From Candidatus Aegiribacteria sp. MLS_C (GTDB taxonomy: Bacteria > Fermentibacterota > Fermentibacteria > Fermentibacterales > JCC-6), in NCBI GenBank assembly GCA_002030045.1, contig LQBI01000031.1:124001-188000 (forward strand): 64,000 nt of DNA, read 5' to 3'. Each line of letters starts with the position of its first letter. Positions within the stretch are counted from its first letter, which is position 1. The notes beneath the pieces were generated by a model that did no database searches, was not told where the DNA came from, and worked only from the letters and a program-made list of their open reading frames with translations. A program made the position numbers and the translations under genes. Shown piece after piece: positions 7,055-15,980 of this stretch.

Positions 7055-7792
7055 ATGTATACCCACAGGTTCTACAGGACCTGGGTCTCCCACGGAGACC
7101 TCTGCAGGTTCAGGATAGTAAGGCACGAAAGCGATCTGCACATTGCAGCGGACTGCGATCTCTCCATGGCGGCCTGCGATGCCCTCCACAGGGTCCGCAG
7201 GGAACTGGAGGGCTACGCAGACGGCAATGAAGCCTTCCTCCATTCCCTGGTACCGGTTACGGTCCCGCCGTCGGCTCCTGAGGTGGCGGTGAGAATGGCT
7301 GAAGCGTCCTCCCTCTGGGGAGTGGGACCCATGGCCTCGGTGGCGGGTGCGGTCGCCGAGAGCGTGGGCCGGGCGCTGGAGGAATGGACGGATACGGTGA
7401 TAGTGGAGAACGGCGGGGACATCTTCGCGAGGAGCGCCGGGACATTGAATTTCGTCCTCTACGCCGGGGAGGACTCCCCGTTCAGCGGCAGGATAGGTTT
7501 CCGTATCCACGCCCCGGACGGGAAGGGCGTCTGCACCTCTTCTGGCACGGTGGGCCATTCCCTCTCCTTCGGAAGGGCCGGAGCAGTCACAGTGGTTGCA
7601 GGGGACTGCGCCGAGGCCGACGCAGCCGCCACGGCCATAGCCAACATGATATCAGCCCCCGGGGATCTCGAGGAAACCCTGGAAAGGGTCAGTCTGAGGG
7701 GAAGCGTCGAAGGCGTGGTGGCCTGCTGCGGCAGGTCCATCGTCTCCAGGGGGGTAAGGCTTCTGCCGGTGGAGGGAAGGGAGGGGGCATGA
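7055..7792 (+). CDS. UPF0280 (COG2122) protein, homocysteine synthesis from sulfide
   Basis: 245 residues, full length for UPF0280, an ApbE-like fold. Visible family motifs are VENGGDIF, a GTVGHSLSFG segment and ADAAATAIANMI. In methanogens a COG2122 protein works with the NIL-4Fe-4S and COG1900 proteins in making homocysteine from aspartate semialdehyde and sulfide; exactly these three are adjacent here in order. The GGAGG is 5 nt before the ATG at 7055. The stop overlaps the next start as ATGA. Biochemical role of this particular member is not proven. Confidence 0.88.
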   Translation: MYTHRFYRTWVSHGDLCRFRIVRHESDLHIAADCDLSMAACDALHRVRRELEGYADGNEAFLHSLVPVTVPPSAPEVAVRMAEASSLWGVGPMASVAGAVAESVGRALEEWTDTVIVENGGDIFARSAGTLNFVLYAGEDSPFSGRIGFRIHAPDGKGVCTSSGTVGHSLSFGRAGAVTVVAGDCAEADAAATAIANMISAPGDLEETLERVSLRGSVEGVVACCGRSIVSRGVRLLPVEGREGA

Positions 7793-8226
7793 CGGTTTCC
7801 ATCAGCGTGCTGCTGAGCTTCCCCGGGGAATGCGTCGGCGAACCGGTGATATCCGGTCTTGTGCGGGAGTGCGGTCTCGAGGTGAACATCCTCCACGCAC
7901 GCATAAGTCCCAGCGAGGAGGGAAGGATGCTGGCCAGGCTGGAGGGGACGGAGGATCTGATGGAAAGGGGCTTGGACTACCTTTCCCGACGGGGGGTCGG
8001 AGTAACCGTTCCGGGAACCGGCTTCATCTGGGACGAGGATCTCTGCGTGCACTGCGGAGCCTGTGCCGGCATCTGCCCCGGGGGGGCGTTCACCGTCGAT
8101 CACGACACTCTCCTGGTTTCCTTCGATATGTCCGGCTGCATCCTGTGCGGGCTCTGCATGGAGGTCTGCTACTACGGGGCCGTCCAGTCGGTGGAGGATC
8201 ACATGAAAGGAGGAAGCGGGAAATGA
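7789..8226 (+). CDS. NIL domain, 2x[4Fe-4S] ferredoxin protein
   Basis: 145 residues from ATG 7789, inside the ATGA overlap with the UPF0280 gene. Residues 2-78 form an NIL-type ligand-binding domain. Cys 86, 89, 92, 96 and 117, 120, 123, 127 make two [4Fe-4S] binding motifs (CVHCGACAGICP and CILCGLCMEVC). It is thought to supply electrons to the COG1900 partner in sulfide-dependent homocysteine formation. The NIL domain may respond to an amino acid, since the same domain sits on methionine transporter ATPases. Confidence 0.9.
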   Translation: MTVSISVLLSFPGECVGEPVISGLVRECGLEVNILHARISPSEEGRMLARLEGTEDLMERGLDYLSRRGVGVTVPGTGFIWDEDLCVHCGACAGICPGGAFTVDHDTLLVSFDMSGCILCGLCMEVCYYGAVQSVEDHMKGGSGK

Positions 8227-9362
8227 TGAGGAGCTGGGAGGGAATAAACGAGAGGATCGACTCGGGAAGGGTAACAGTGGTCACAGCGGAGGAGATGACG
8301 GAGATGTCCGCCTCCATTGGGGTTGCAGAGGCCTTCAGGAGAGTGGACGTCGTTACCACCGGCACATTCTCCCCCATGTGCTCCAGCGGTGTCCTTCTCA
8401 ACACTGGACACCATTCACCGCGGCTCAATTACCGGAGGGCCTGGCTGAACGGTGTGCCCGCCTACTCGGGTCTGGCCGCCGTGGACCTGTACGTCGGCGC
8501 TACGGCCCGAAGGGAGTCCGGGGACCGTGGAGAGGGCGGAGAATACGGGGGAGGCCATCTGATCGAGGACCTGGTCGCGGGAAGGCAGGTGAGGCTGACC
8601 GCGGAAGGCCACGGCACCGACTGCTATCCGGGAAGGGCCGTTGAGAAGATCATCGGCCTTCAGGAGCTGAGGGACGCGTTCCTGGTCAACCCGAGGAACT
8701 GCTACCAGAACTACAACGTGGCGGTGAACCGCTCGAAGGAGAGGACCGTCCACACATACATGGGACCCCTGCTGCCGGACATGAGGAACGCCTCGTACAG
8801 CAGCGCCGGCCAGCTGTCGCCGCTGATGAACGATCCGGAGTACAGGACCATCGGAATAGGCTCCAGGGTGTTCCTGGGAGGAGGCATCGGGTACGTATCC
8901 TTCAGGGGAACGCAGCACGATCCATCGGTACGGAGGACCGAGGGCGGAATACCGGAGGGAGGCGCCGGAACACTGTTCCTCACCGGGGATCTCAAAGGGA
9001 TGTCCCGCGAGTTCCTAAGAGGAGTTAGAATACCAGGTTACGGTGTATCCCTTGCCGTGGGAGTAGGGACCGCCATACCTCTCCTGGACGAGGAGATGGC
9101 CCGCTGCGCAAGCGTGTCGGACAGGGAGATACCGGCCCCCGTGGTGGACTACTCCGGCGACTACCCGGAAATGAACGGGCGTATAGTGGGAACCACGGAC
9201 TACGCGGCACTCAGGTCCGGCGAGATATCGCTCCTGAACAGGAGGGTAAGGACGGTGCCCCTCTCCAGCTACCCGATGGCGAGAAGGATCGCGCTTAAGC
9301 TCCGCAGCATGGTGGAGCAAGGGCTCTTCAGGCTCTGCAGACCCTCGGCGCCGCTGGAATAG
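8223..9362 (+). CDS. COG1900/DUF39 homocysteine biosynthesis protein
   Basis: 379 residues from ATG 8223 (8226 is an alternative), with AGGAGG upstream. The sequence carries the DUF39 features SPMCSSGVLLNTGHHSPR and GHGTDCYPGRA. Cys53 and Cys134 lie where archaeal homologues have their functionally important cysteines. The protein catalyses or takes part in sulfide insertion into an aspartate-semialdehyde-derived intermediate. It closes the three-gene operon; a methionine synthase is not in the window. No terminator is obvious before the next gene. Confidence 0.9.
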   Translation: MMRSWEGINERIDSGRVTVVTAEEMTEMSASIGVAEAFRRVDVVTTGTFSPMCSSGVLLNTGHHSPRLNYRRAWLNGVPAYSGLAAVDLYVGATARRESGDRGEGGEYGGGHLIEDLVAGRQVRLTAEGHGTDCYPGRAVEKIIGLQELRDAFLVNPRNCYQNYNVAVNRSKERTVHTYMGPLLPDMRNASYSSAGQLSPLMNDPEYRTIGIGSRVFLGGGIGYVSFRGTQHDPSVRRTEGGIPEGGAGTLFLTGDLKGMSREFLRGVRIPGYGVSLAVGVGTAIPLLDEEMARCASVSDREIPAPVVDYSGDYPEMNGRIVGTTDYAALRSGEISLLNRRVRTVPLSSYPMARRIALKLRSMVEQGLFRLCRPSAPLE

Positions 9363-9442
9363 AGTGTTCGCGGAATAGCATGTTCAGACCCCCTGTATTA
9401 TCATAGTCGTCGGAAAACAAGAAACCGAGGGGAGATCCTTTC

Positions 9443-11005
9443 ATGAAGAATTACGTTTGCGCCCTTGCGGCTGCCGTTATGCTGGTCGTCTCGTGCGGGA
9501 CCGGAGTCGTGGCTCCCGGAAACGAGATGAGGTGTTCGCTCCCGGAGAAGACACATACGCTTTCCGACGCCTGGCATGATGGGGAGAGCATCCTCCTCTC
9601 CCTCGGGATGCCCATGGCCATGGACGTCTATACGGAGGCCCACGGAATATCCGGCAGCGGCATAATGGTCATCGACGTCAGGAGCCACGATTTCGACCCG
9701 ATTGCAGCGGTCATCGACGGACAGGGGAGCCTTGTGGCCCTGTGCGATGACTGGAAGGACAGCAGCAACGCCAGAATAGTCCTGAACGGTGCCCCTTCGG
9801 GAGGCCGGCTGCTTGTCTTCTCACCGGATGATTCCCGGGGGCTGTATGACGTGGTTGTGAGGGAAGGAACACAGCAGGACCTGGAAGCCTTCTCAGGCGC
9901 CATGGACCTCTCCTCCGGCCAGGTGAGAGGATGGATGGAGGCCGGTTCCTACAACCCGGTCCTGGAGACCGTCCTCAGGGAGAGCCTGGAGCAGAACGTC
10001 TACAACTACAACTATTCCCAGGCCCAGCTCTTCCCGTTCTCGCTGGACGGGGAGGAACTGGTGTCCCTGAGCCTGGAGTCAGTCGAGTTCGACACCTACC
10101 TGGTGCTGGTGTCAGTAGAGGATGGTTCCTACGGTTTCGTGGCATACAACGACGATTACAGCGGGTCCGACTCCCGGATCATCAGCAGCCTGGAGGCCGG
10201 GGACTACCTGGCCGTGGTGATGCCCTACGCGACTGGCGAAACGGGGGAGTTCGCACTTCGACTGGAGAAGATGGACAGCGGTGCCCTTGAGGCATCCGGT
10301 GTGGATGCCGGCGAGCAGGGCGTCGAATACTCGGGCATGATTCGGGAAGACGCCAGCCTGGCGCTGGCCTGGTGGCCGGACATGGCGGACAGCTGGGAGG
10401 TGCCGTCCTTCCTCGATCCCTTCAGCCCGGTCGCCGGTTTCACTTTTACGGTCCATGAACCTTCGGTCTACAGCCTGGAGGCCCGGGGGGAAATCGACGT
10501 CTGCCTGACCCTGCTGAGGGAACAGGACGGGTACATGGAACTTGCGGGCTCAAACGACGACAACATCGACATGGGAACCGACTCGAGGATAACGGGTCCC
10601 CTGGTACCCGGCGAGTACACGGCACTGGTTTCGGCCTACAGCGGCGGCGAAGGAGGCCCGGTGACCTTCTCATGGCGGATGGAGGACTCGATTATCGAAT
10701 CCCTCACACCGGGAAGGCCGGTGGATGCTTACGCCCCCTACGAGACCCCCAGTCTCATCTACAGTCTGGAGGCCGTTCCCGGAAGGACCTATTCGATCTC
10801 CGTCGAGAGCGTCGATCTCGACCCGGTGACGACCCTTTACCTGCCCGACGGCCAGAGCATGTACGACGACGACGGAGGGGAGGGGACCAACTCCCTCCTC
10901 ACGTTCACTCCCGCACCCGCTCAGGCGGGTACATGCTTCCTTGTGGTGGAGAAGTACTCGGAAGGCACCGGGACCTTCAGCATACTGCTGGAGCAGCAGA
11001 GGTAG
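9443..11005 (+). CDS. lipoprotein built of PPC-like repeats
   Basis: 520 residues. The signal ends VVSC (Cys about 18), a lipobox. At least three PPC-like beta-sandwich units follow. Each has a strand such as FDTYLVLVSVEDG, ICDVCLT or VDLDPVTTLYL style, then DDD/NDD acidic turns (SNDDN, NDDYSGSDSRI, DDDGGEGTNS) and SxxxGxYxxxV. The acidic turns could bind calcium. No enzymatic domain is visible. GAGGGGA precedes the ATG. Its role is probably structural or adhesive at the cell envelope. Confidence 0.75.
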   Translation: MKNYVCALAAAVMLVVSCGTGVVAPGNEMRCSLPEKTHTLSDAWHDGESILLSLGMPMAMDVYTEAHGISGSGIMVIDVRSHDFDPIAAVIDGQGSLVALCDDWKDSSNARIVLNGAPSGGRLLVFSPDDSRGLYDVVVREGTQQDLEAFSGAMDLSSGQVRGWMEAGSYNPVLETVLRESLEQNVYNYNYSQAQLFPFSLDGEELVSLSLESVEFDTYLVLVSVEDGSYGFVAYNDDYSGSDSRIISSLEAGDYLAVVMPYATGETGEFALRLEKMDSGALEASGVDAGEQGVEYSGMIREDASLALAWWPDMADSWEVPSFLDPFSPVAGFTFTVHEPSVYSLEARGEIDVCLTLLREQDGYMELAGSNDDNIDMGTDSRITGPLVPGEYTALVSAYSGGEGGPVTFSWRMEDSIIESLTPGRPVDAYAPYETPSLIYSLEAVPGRTYSISVESVDLDPVTTLYLPDGQSMYDDDGGEGTNSLLTFTPAPAQAGTCFLVVEKYSEGTGTFSILLEQQR

Positions 11006-11044
11006 GTCTTCCGCCCGTGACCCGGCGGGGCGGCAGCCTGGCTG

Positions 11045-12283
11045 CTACTCCCTTTCGGGAAGAAGCGAGCGCATGTTGACCGTGGAGGGTATCACCGGGT
11101 AGTCTATCACGACCCTGTAGGTCCTGAAGAGATTCGGGTCCCAGTCCAGCCTTGCGAACACATCCTCCATCATCTCGGTGTACCATGGAAGATATGGTGA
11201 GTACATGGCCCGGACGCCGAATCCCAGCTTCTGTATGGATGCCTCTATCGGAAGACAGCTGTTGGGATTGCGGAATTCCGCCGCCCTGGCCCAGTCGTAG
11301 CCGGTGAACTCCCCGAAGACGAACAACTCCGGATCCATGGGGCCTATCAGGTCCCTGTGGACTATCTGGTCGAAGACCAGCCGTTCCACAGGCGTCCTGG
11401 ACCTGACCAGCACCTCCCGGTACCTGTCCTCCCTGGTCCTGTAGCTTGAGAACACGCTCCTGGCAACCTGTGCGGTAATGCAGGTCATTGCCTCGGTATT
11501 GCCTATGGGAGCTTCCTCCAGTTCGTGGACCACCCGTCCCTCGCATTTCCTGGAGCTTACCACGTTGGGCAGGGGCGCGGAGCAGAAGCTGTAGTAGAAA
11601 GGGACGCCCATGTGGTTCTCCGTACCCTCCGGGCATGCCTCCAGGGGCTGCACCTGTACGAAGCTCTTCGGGACGTTCTCGTCGTCGGTGAAGTACGCCC
11701 ACTCCAGGAGCCAGGGCACGTTGGGCCTGTTCCTGCGGAAATCGACGAACCCCCTGATACTGGCGATGTCATGGTACAGGCCGTCATCCGAAGGACAGAA
11801 GACCCATGTGCAGAGCTGGGTGGCGGCCTGTACTCCCAGCAGGTGGCTGTAGGCGGTGAAAGCGGCCTTCTGCTGGGACAGGAACGCCTTCGACCTGCCC
11901 TTGTCGGAGCAGGCCAGGAGCATAAGGTCGAACTCCTTCCTGCTGTCCGCATGCTTTTCAACCATCTCGTCGAAGGCCTGGCACGCTTCCCTTGCCCGTT
12001 TCAGGAGCTTCTTCGAAGTGCCGAGCTTCTTGCACAGCTTCATGAAGTTGCGGCAGGCGGCCTTGCCCGGCACGAACTGGGCGGCAAGGAAGGGGTCATC
12101 CTCGCAGATCACGTTGTAGATCTTCCATCCCAGCTTCTTGTCTATGTTCAGCTTCTTGTAGACGTCCCGCGGGTTGTCAACGGATATGTCGAGCCCGTGG
12201 AGTATCTCTCCGAGGATGTTCTTCATCATGACTACCGTGGAACTGATGTCCTCACCGAAACACATGCTGTCGTAGTTCTCCAT
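11045..12283 (-). CDS. hypothetical 412-residue cytoplasmic protein
   Basis: The start is taken at ATG 12283 after an AGGAAAGGAAA run; the frame extends 35 codons upstream, but that part is Cys/Pro-poor filler without a binding site. There is no signal peptide or membrane helix. The first ~130 residues are helical and Lys-rich (DVYKKLNIDKKLGWKIYNVI) and look like a DNA-binding or helical bundle module. The remainder is mixed, with many Trp, Tyr and Cys. I do not recognise a family. Upstream, TTGTTT and CATAGT with a 17-nt spacer could be its promoter, divergent from the candidate selenoprotein. Confidence 0.65.
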   Translation of the reverse strand: MENYDSMCFGEDISSTVVMMKNILGEILHGLDISVDNPRDVYKKLNIDKKLGWKIYNVICEDDPFLAAQFVPGKAACRNFMKLCKKLGTSKKLLKRAREACQAFDEMVEKHADSRKEFDLMLLACSDKGRSKAFLSQQKAAFTAYSHLLGVQAATQLCTWVFCPSDDGLYHDIASIRGFVDFRRNRPNVPWLLEWAYFTDDENVPKSFVQVQPLEACPEGTENHMGVPFYYSFCSAPLPNVVSSRKCEGRVVHELEEAPIGNTEAMTCITAQVARSVFSSYRTREDRYREVLVRSRTPVERLVFDQIVHRDLIGPMDPELFVFGEFTGYDWARAAEFRNPNSCLPIEASIQKLGFGVRAMYSPYLPWYTEMMEDVFARLDWDPNLFRTYRVVIDYPVIPSTVNMRSLLPERE

Positions 12284-12381
12284 AATCCGTTTTCCTTTCC
12301 TGAACAGGCATTTACTATGTTCGATCCGGTCAGGCGAAACAAGACTCCGGCAGCAGCAGCAATGGGGGACAATTGCAGTTC

Positions 12382-12410
12382 TTGACACGTTTCTGGAAAC
12401 AGTCGATATT
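12382..12410 (+). promoter_or_regulatory. candidate promoter of the selenoprotein gene
   Basis: TTGACA (12382-12387), 17-nt spacer, GATATT (12405-12410). The -35 is perfect. It predicts a 5' untranslated region of about 100 nt before ATG 12520. Confidence 0.5.
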
Positions 12411-12519
12411 TACCTCCGTAGCCAGGACTGACAGGGAATTGCCGGTCCGGGAACCCGAAGGCGTTGCTGCTGTTCCTTTTCATAGTCATCCTGTATGTTA
12501 TTGCTCGAAAGGAGAAGAC

Positions 12520-13518
12520 ATGAGATTCACTCTTGTATTACTTTCCATTCTGGCGGCTGTGGCCCTCTCGGCCGAGAGGACCGTACTCTGGGAGTACTTC
12601 ACCCAGACCGGTTGACCCACCTGCTACAGCAGCTGGTCAGCTGTTAAGAGTGCCATCAACCCCTTCCTCACCTCCGGCGATGTAGCTCCACTCTACATCT
12701 TCTACAACGGTCCCGCCGCATGTGCCTTCAACTCGACCAGGTTCAGCTTCTACGGCGTCGGGGCGACACCCACGGTCAAGATCGACGGGCTCGCGTCCGG
12801 CTATGCGCCCTCGGGATACGCGACAGCCATCAACAACAGGCTGGCGGTCCCCTCCTACGTGGACATCGACGTTACAATGGTGGGCGATGCCTCCGGCGGC
12901 ACCGCGTACATCAGTGTCACAGCCGAGGAGGAGCCCTCCCAGACCTATCCTATCAAGGTCTGGTGCGTGATCACCGAGGACCACGACATTGCCGCCGGAA
13001 CAGGCTGGGGCGGGTACACGAACATGGAGATGATGTGGCTTCCCCGTGCATGGCCACTGGGGACCCAGGGCCAGGCGCTGAACTTCACGGGCCCGTACCC
13101 GCAGACCCTGAGCGTGGCCGGGGACTACACCCTCGACCCCTCACAGCACCAGTTCGACAACCTGAACGTGACCACCTTCGTCCAGTACACATCCGGCACA
13201 AGGGAGTGTCTCAACGCCGACCATATGGACATGCCCGACACGGCTACCGGAGTCTACGGCGACGAGGAGGGTTACTCACCAGTCACGCTCCTCACCGCAG
13301 GGCCCAACCCTTCCAACGGGGCCGTCACCATCAGCTGCGGGCTTCCCGCAGGAGTGGCCGGGACGGTAAGGGTATTCGATATAACCGGCAGGATCGTGAA
13401 TTCCTTCCCCGCCGGGGATGCCGTCGAAACCCAGCTGGCGGAAAGCGGCGTCTACTTCGTGCACCTGAGCACTACCGGAGGGGAATCGGTCAGGAGACAG
13501 ATCACCGTAATAAGGTAG
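12520..13518 (+). CDS. secreted thioredoxin-like selenoprotein (TGA read as Sec)
   Basis: ATG 12520 has AAAGGAG 5 nt upstream. Residues 1-17 are a signal peptide, and EYFTQTG leads to TGA at 12613-12615. The same frame then continues for 300 codons without a stop. TGA occupies the first position of a redox motif (Sec32-Pro-Thr-Cys35), just where Omp28/thioredoxin-like FCB proteins have CxxC. The cis-Pro loop GATPTVKIDG follows. A Por-type sorting module closes the protein (VRVFDITGRIVNSF; ESGVYFVHLS). A hairpin fitting bacterial SECIS rules follows the TGA. Total length with Sec is 332. It is likely an exported thiol oxidoreductase. The alternative is a nonsense mutation of a Cys codon. Confidence 0.8.
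12613..12645 (+). promoter_or_regulatory. candidate bacterial SECIS element
   Basis: After TGA 12613-12615, a 7-bp stem AGCAGCT (12628-12634) pairs with AGCTGTT (12639-12645; one G-U) around the tetraloop GGTC (12635-12638). The loop begins 19 nt after the TGA and has G in its first two positions. Published bacterial SECIS rules ask for a short stem, a loop with an early G, and roughly 16-37 nt spacing; all are met. Confidence 0.7.
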
Positions 13519-13539
13519 CAAGGCAGTTATCACTGTGGA

Positions 13540-13575
13540 GAAGGGGCGGCCGGTCCGGACGCCCCTTCGACTTTT
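13540..13575 (+). terminator. intrinsic terminator of selenoprotein gene
   Basis: GAAGGGGCG (13540-13548) and CGCCCCTTC (13560-13568) with an 11-nt loop, then GACTTTT. It ends just before the stop of the convergent gene at 13588. Confidence 0.75.
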
Positions 13576-13587
13576 CATTCCATTCGG

Positions 13588-14010
13588 TCAGTCGTAGGTG
13601 GAGAACGCATCCCGTTCGCCGGGACTCATGCCCCAGGCGGGCATCAGGGACAGTATCTCGAGGTCGGGGTCGTCACCGAGCCTGTAGAAGGCATCGCCGT
13701 CCAGGAATATCCTCCCGTTCTTTCCACCGGTCTCCGTCAGCACCATCGAGATCTCCCGCATACCCATGTCCACGGGGCTGCCGTCCAGTCTCACGGCCTC
13801 CCGCCTGTTCAGTACCAGTTCATCGGCAGTCGAATACCATTCGCCCGTGTAGACGATACCCTCGTTGATGGACCGGAGGAAGGCGTACTCCCCCGTCTCC
13901 CAGAAGAAGTAGCAGCTGCCGTAACCGTCGGAAACGTCGGGTTCCGAGTTCCAGAACCCCTCCAGCTCCGCAGGGGTCATTGCAAGTAGCGCGGCAAGGA
14001 ACAGCATCAT
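13588..14010 (-). CDS. small secreted lipocalin-like hypothetical protein
   Basis: 140 residues. The N-terminus is hydrophobic and ends near AMTPAELEG, a probable signal peptide. The mature part begins GFWNSEP and has alternating strand patterns (SCYFFWETGEYAFL; YTGEWYSTADELVLN; RIFLDGDAFYRL), like the small lipocalin/DUF-type barrels that start with a G-x-W motif. It follows nifU by 14 nt on the same strand and may be cotranscribed, but a link to Fe-S assembly is not indicated by sequence. Confidence 0.6.
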   Translation of the reverse strand: MMLFLAALLAMTPAELEGFWNSEPDVSDGYGSCYFFWETGEYAFLRSINEGIVYTGEWYSTADELVLNRREAVRLDGSPVDMGMREISMVLTETGGKNGRIFLDGDAFYRLGDDPDLEILSLMPAWGMSPGERDAFSTYD

Positions 14011-14024
14011 GTTACCCTCCCAGG

Positions 14025-14630
14025 TCAGGTGTTGCAGAAATGCTTATCCAGGTAGTAGGCCAGAAGCCTCCTGGCCTCCTCCTCGCACTCTCCGCAGGAG
14101 GTGCCCACCTTGGTCTTCTCCTGCAGCTGGTAGTAGTTCCTGGCTCCCTCAAGGACCGCGTGCTCTATCTCGTCCTCGGTGATGTTGAGGCACTGGCAGA
14201 CCACCCGTGAGCCGGTGTCGTGGACCCTGTCCTCCATACCGATGGAGCGGTAGTAGTTGTCTATAGCCCTGCGCAGGGCCTTGTCGCCGAGGACGGAGCA
14301 GTGTACCTTGTTCTCGGGGAGCCCGCCGAGCTGCTCTATGATGTCCCTGTTGGAGATTCTGTATGCGTCCTCGAGTTTCATGCCCTTCACCATCTCGGAG
14401 AGGACGGATGTGCTGGCTATGGCGCTGGCGCACCCGAAGGTCTTCCACCGGCAGTCCGTGATGGTCATCGATTCGGGGTCTATCTTCAGGTAGAAGGTCA
14501 TCTCGTCGCCGCACTTGATGTTGCCGGTGGTTCCCTTCGCGTCGTACTCGAAGCCCTCCTCGTCGTACATGATGTTCTTCGGGTCCATGAAGTGCTCCTT
14601 GACCCGGTCCGAGTACAGCCAGTCGCTCAT
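14025..14630 (-). CDS. nifU: NifU-type Fe-S scaffold (IscU + BFD [2Fe-2S] domain)
   Basis: 201 residues. Residues 1-~130 form the IscU scaffold, with its three cluster Cys in GNIKCGD, FGCASAIAST and HCSVLG. Residues ~140-195 form a BFD-like [2Fe-2S] domain (VVCQCLNIT and TSCGEC), as in the middle domain of NifU; the C-terminal Nfu domain is absent. It assembles clusters from sulfur delivered by the cysteine desulfurase encoded immediately upstream. The two genes overlap by 4 nt (ATGA). Confidence 0.92.
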   Translation of the reverse strand: MSDWLYSDRVKEHFMDPKNIMYDEEGFEYDAKGTTGNIKCGDEMTFYLKIDPESMTITDCRWKTFGCASAIASTSVLSEMVKGMKLEDAYRISNRDIIEQLGGLPENKVHCSVLGDKALRRAIDNYYRSIGMEDRVHDTGSRVVCQCLNITEDEIEHAVLEGARNYYQLQEKTKVGTSCGECEEEARRLLAYYLDKHFCNT

Positions 14631-15811
14631 CTGCAGCTCCCGCCCCAGGCAGTGGACATCTTCCTCAGTCTCCGCACCACGCCCGGAAGGACCTCGAGCA
14701 CCCTCTCGACGTCGTCCTCCGTTGTGGACCTCCCCATGCTGATGCGAAGGGATCCGTGACTGTACTCAACGGGAAGACCCATCTCGAGGAGCACATGGGA
14801 AGGGTCAAGGGACCCCGACGCGCATGCGGAACCGGTGGAGACCTCTATGCCCTCCATGTCGAGATACAGCAGCATGGCCTCCCCCTCGACGCCGGCGAAG
14901 GAGACGTTCAGCGTCGAATGTACGCAGTGTTCCGGGAAGCTGTTGAAGTGAATGTCGTCTATCCTTTCAATTATTCCTTCCCTGAGCCTGCGGTTGAGGG
15001 CCTCAAGCTTCCTTCCCTCGGCTTCCATCTCCAGTCCCCTCATTTCCGCAGCGATTCCGAATCCCGTTATTCCCAGGGTGTTCTCGGTGCCCGCCCGTCG
15101 TCCCATTTCCTGGTGGCCGCCTCGGATCAGGGGACAGAAGGGCGTGCCCCTCCTTACATAAAGAGCGCCCACCCCCTTGGGTCCGTATATCTTGTGGGCC
15201 GAGACCGTCAGGAAGTCCACTTCCAGTTCTCTAACGTCAACCGGTATCTTGCCCACGGCCTGTACGGCATCGGTGTGGAAGAGGGCTCCCGCCCTGTGGG
15301 CGAGGTCCAACGCCGTACGAACATCCTGTATCGCACCTGTCTCGTTGTTCACCATCATGATGGAAACCAGCGACGTATCCCTGGCGAGGGCCTCCTCGAG
15401 GTCCTCCATCCTGAGCAGGCCACGTTCATCGACGCCTATCCTGGCCACGCTTGCGCCGCGGTTCTCAAGACATTTGGAGGTCTCGAGGATACACGGGTGC
15501 TCGATGGTGGAAGTGACCAGCTGGCTCTCGACCGAAGGATGGATGCCGCACTGCGCCCCGGTGCAGCCGAGGATTGACAGGACGGTGTTGTTGGCCTCGG
15601 AGCCGCTGCCCACGAACATCATATCCCCGGGTTCCGCGTTTATCAGCGCCGCCACCCTGCCCCTTGCCTCCTCAAGCAGAGCCCTGGCCTCCCTGCCGTC
15701 GGCGTGGAGGCTGGATGGATTCCCGTAGAGGTCCATGGAGTCTATGATCGACTTCCTGACCTCGGGATGCAGTGGAGTCGTCGCGTTATGGTCCAGGTAG
15801 ATCCTCTTCAT
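14627..15811 (-). CDS. nifS: cysteine desulfurase, NifS/IscS family
   Basis: 394 residues from ATG 15811 (GGAGAG just upstream); an in-frame start nine codons earlier lacks a site. This PLP enzyme converts Cys to Ala plus enzyme-bound persulfide. The N-terminal IYLDHNATTP, PLP Lys207 (SAHKIYG) and catalytic Cys330 (STGSACASGS) are intact. It donates sulfur to the adjacent scaffold. It could also mobilise selenium from selenocysteine, which would be relevant to the nearby candidate selenoprotein, though the sequence does not show that. Confidence 0.95.
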   Translation of the reverse strand: MKRIYLDHNATTPLHPEVRKSIIDSMDLYGNPSSLHADGREARALLEEARGRVAALINAEPGDMMFVGSGSEANNTVLSILGCTGAQCGIHPSVESQLVTSTIEHPCILETSKCLENRGASVARIGVDERGLLRMEDLEEALARDTSLVSIMMVNNETGAIQDVRTALDLAHRAGALFHTDAVQAVGKIPVDVRELEVDFLTVSAHKIYGPKGVGALYVRRGTPFCPLIRGGHQEMGRRAGTENTLGITGFGIAAEMRGLEMEAEGRKLEALNRRLREGIIERIDDIHFNSFPEHCVHSTLNVSFAGVEGEAMLLYLDMEGIEVSTGSACASGSLDPSHVLLEMGLPVEYSHGSLRISMGRSTTEDDVERVLEVLPGVVRRLRKMSTAWGGSCR

Positions 15812-15980
15812 CTTCTCTCCAGGTTCATGAAACCTCATATCCGTCGACGCCCCGTGATTATGTGCCTGCCCAACGTGAAATGCAACCGCTCATAGCCGGT
15901 TCCCCTCCATTGTCCCCGGAGCGGACCTTGGACATGTTTTCCTTCTTGGCGGTAAAAAAAAGGAAGGAACGGGGTCTCCC

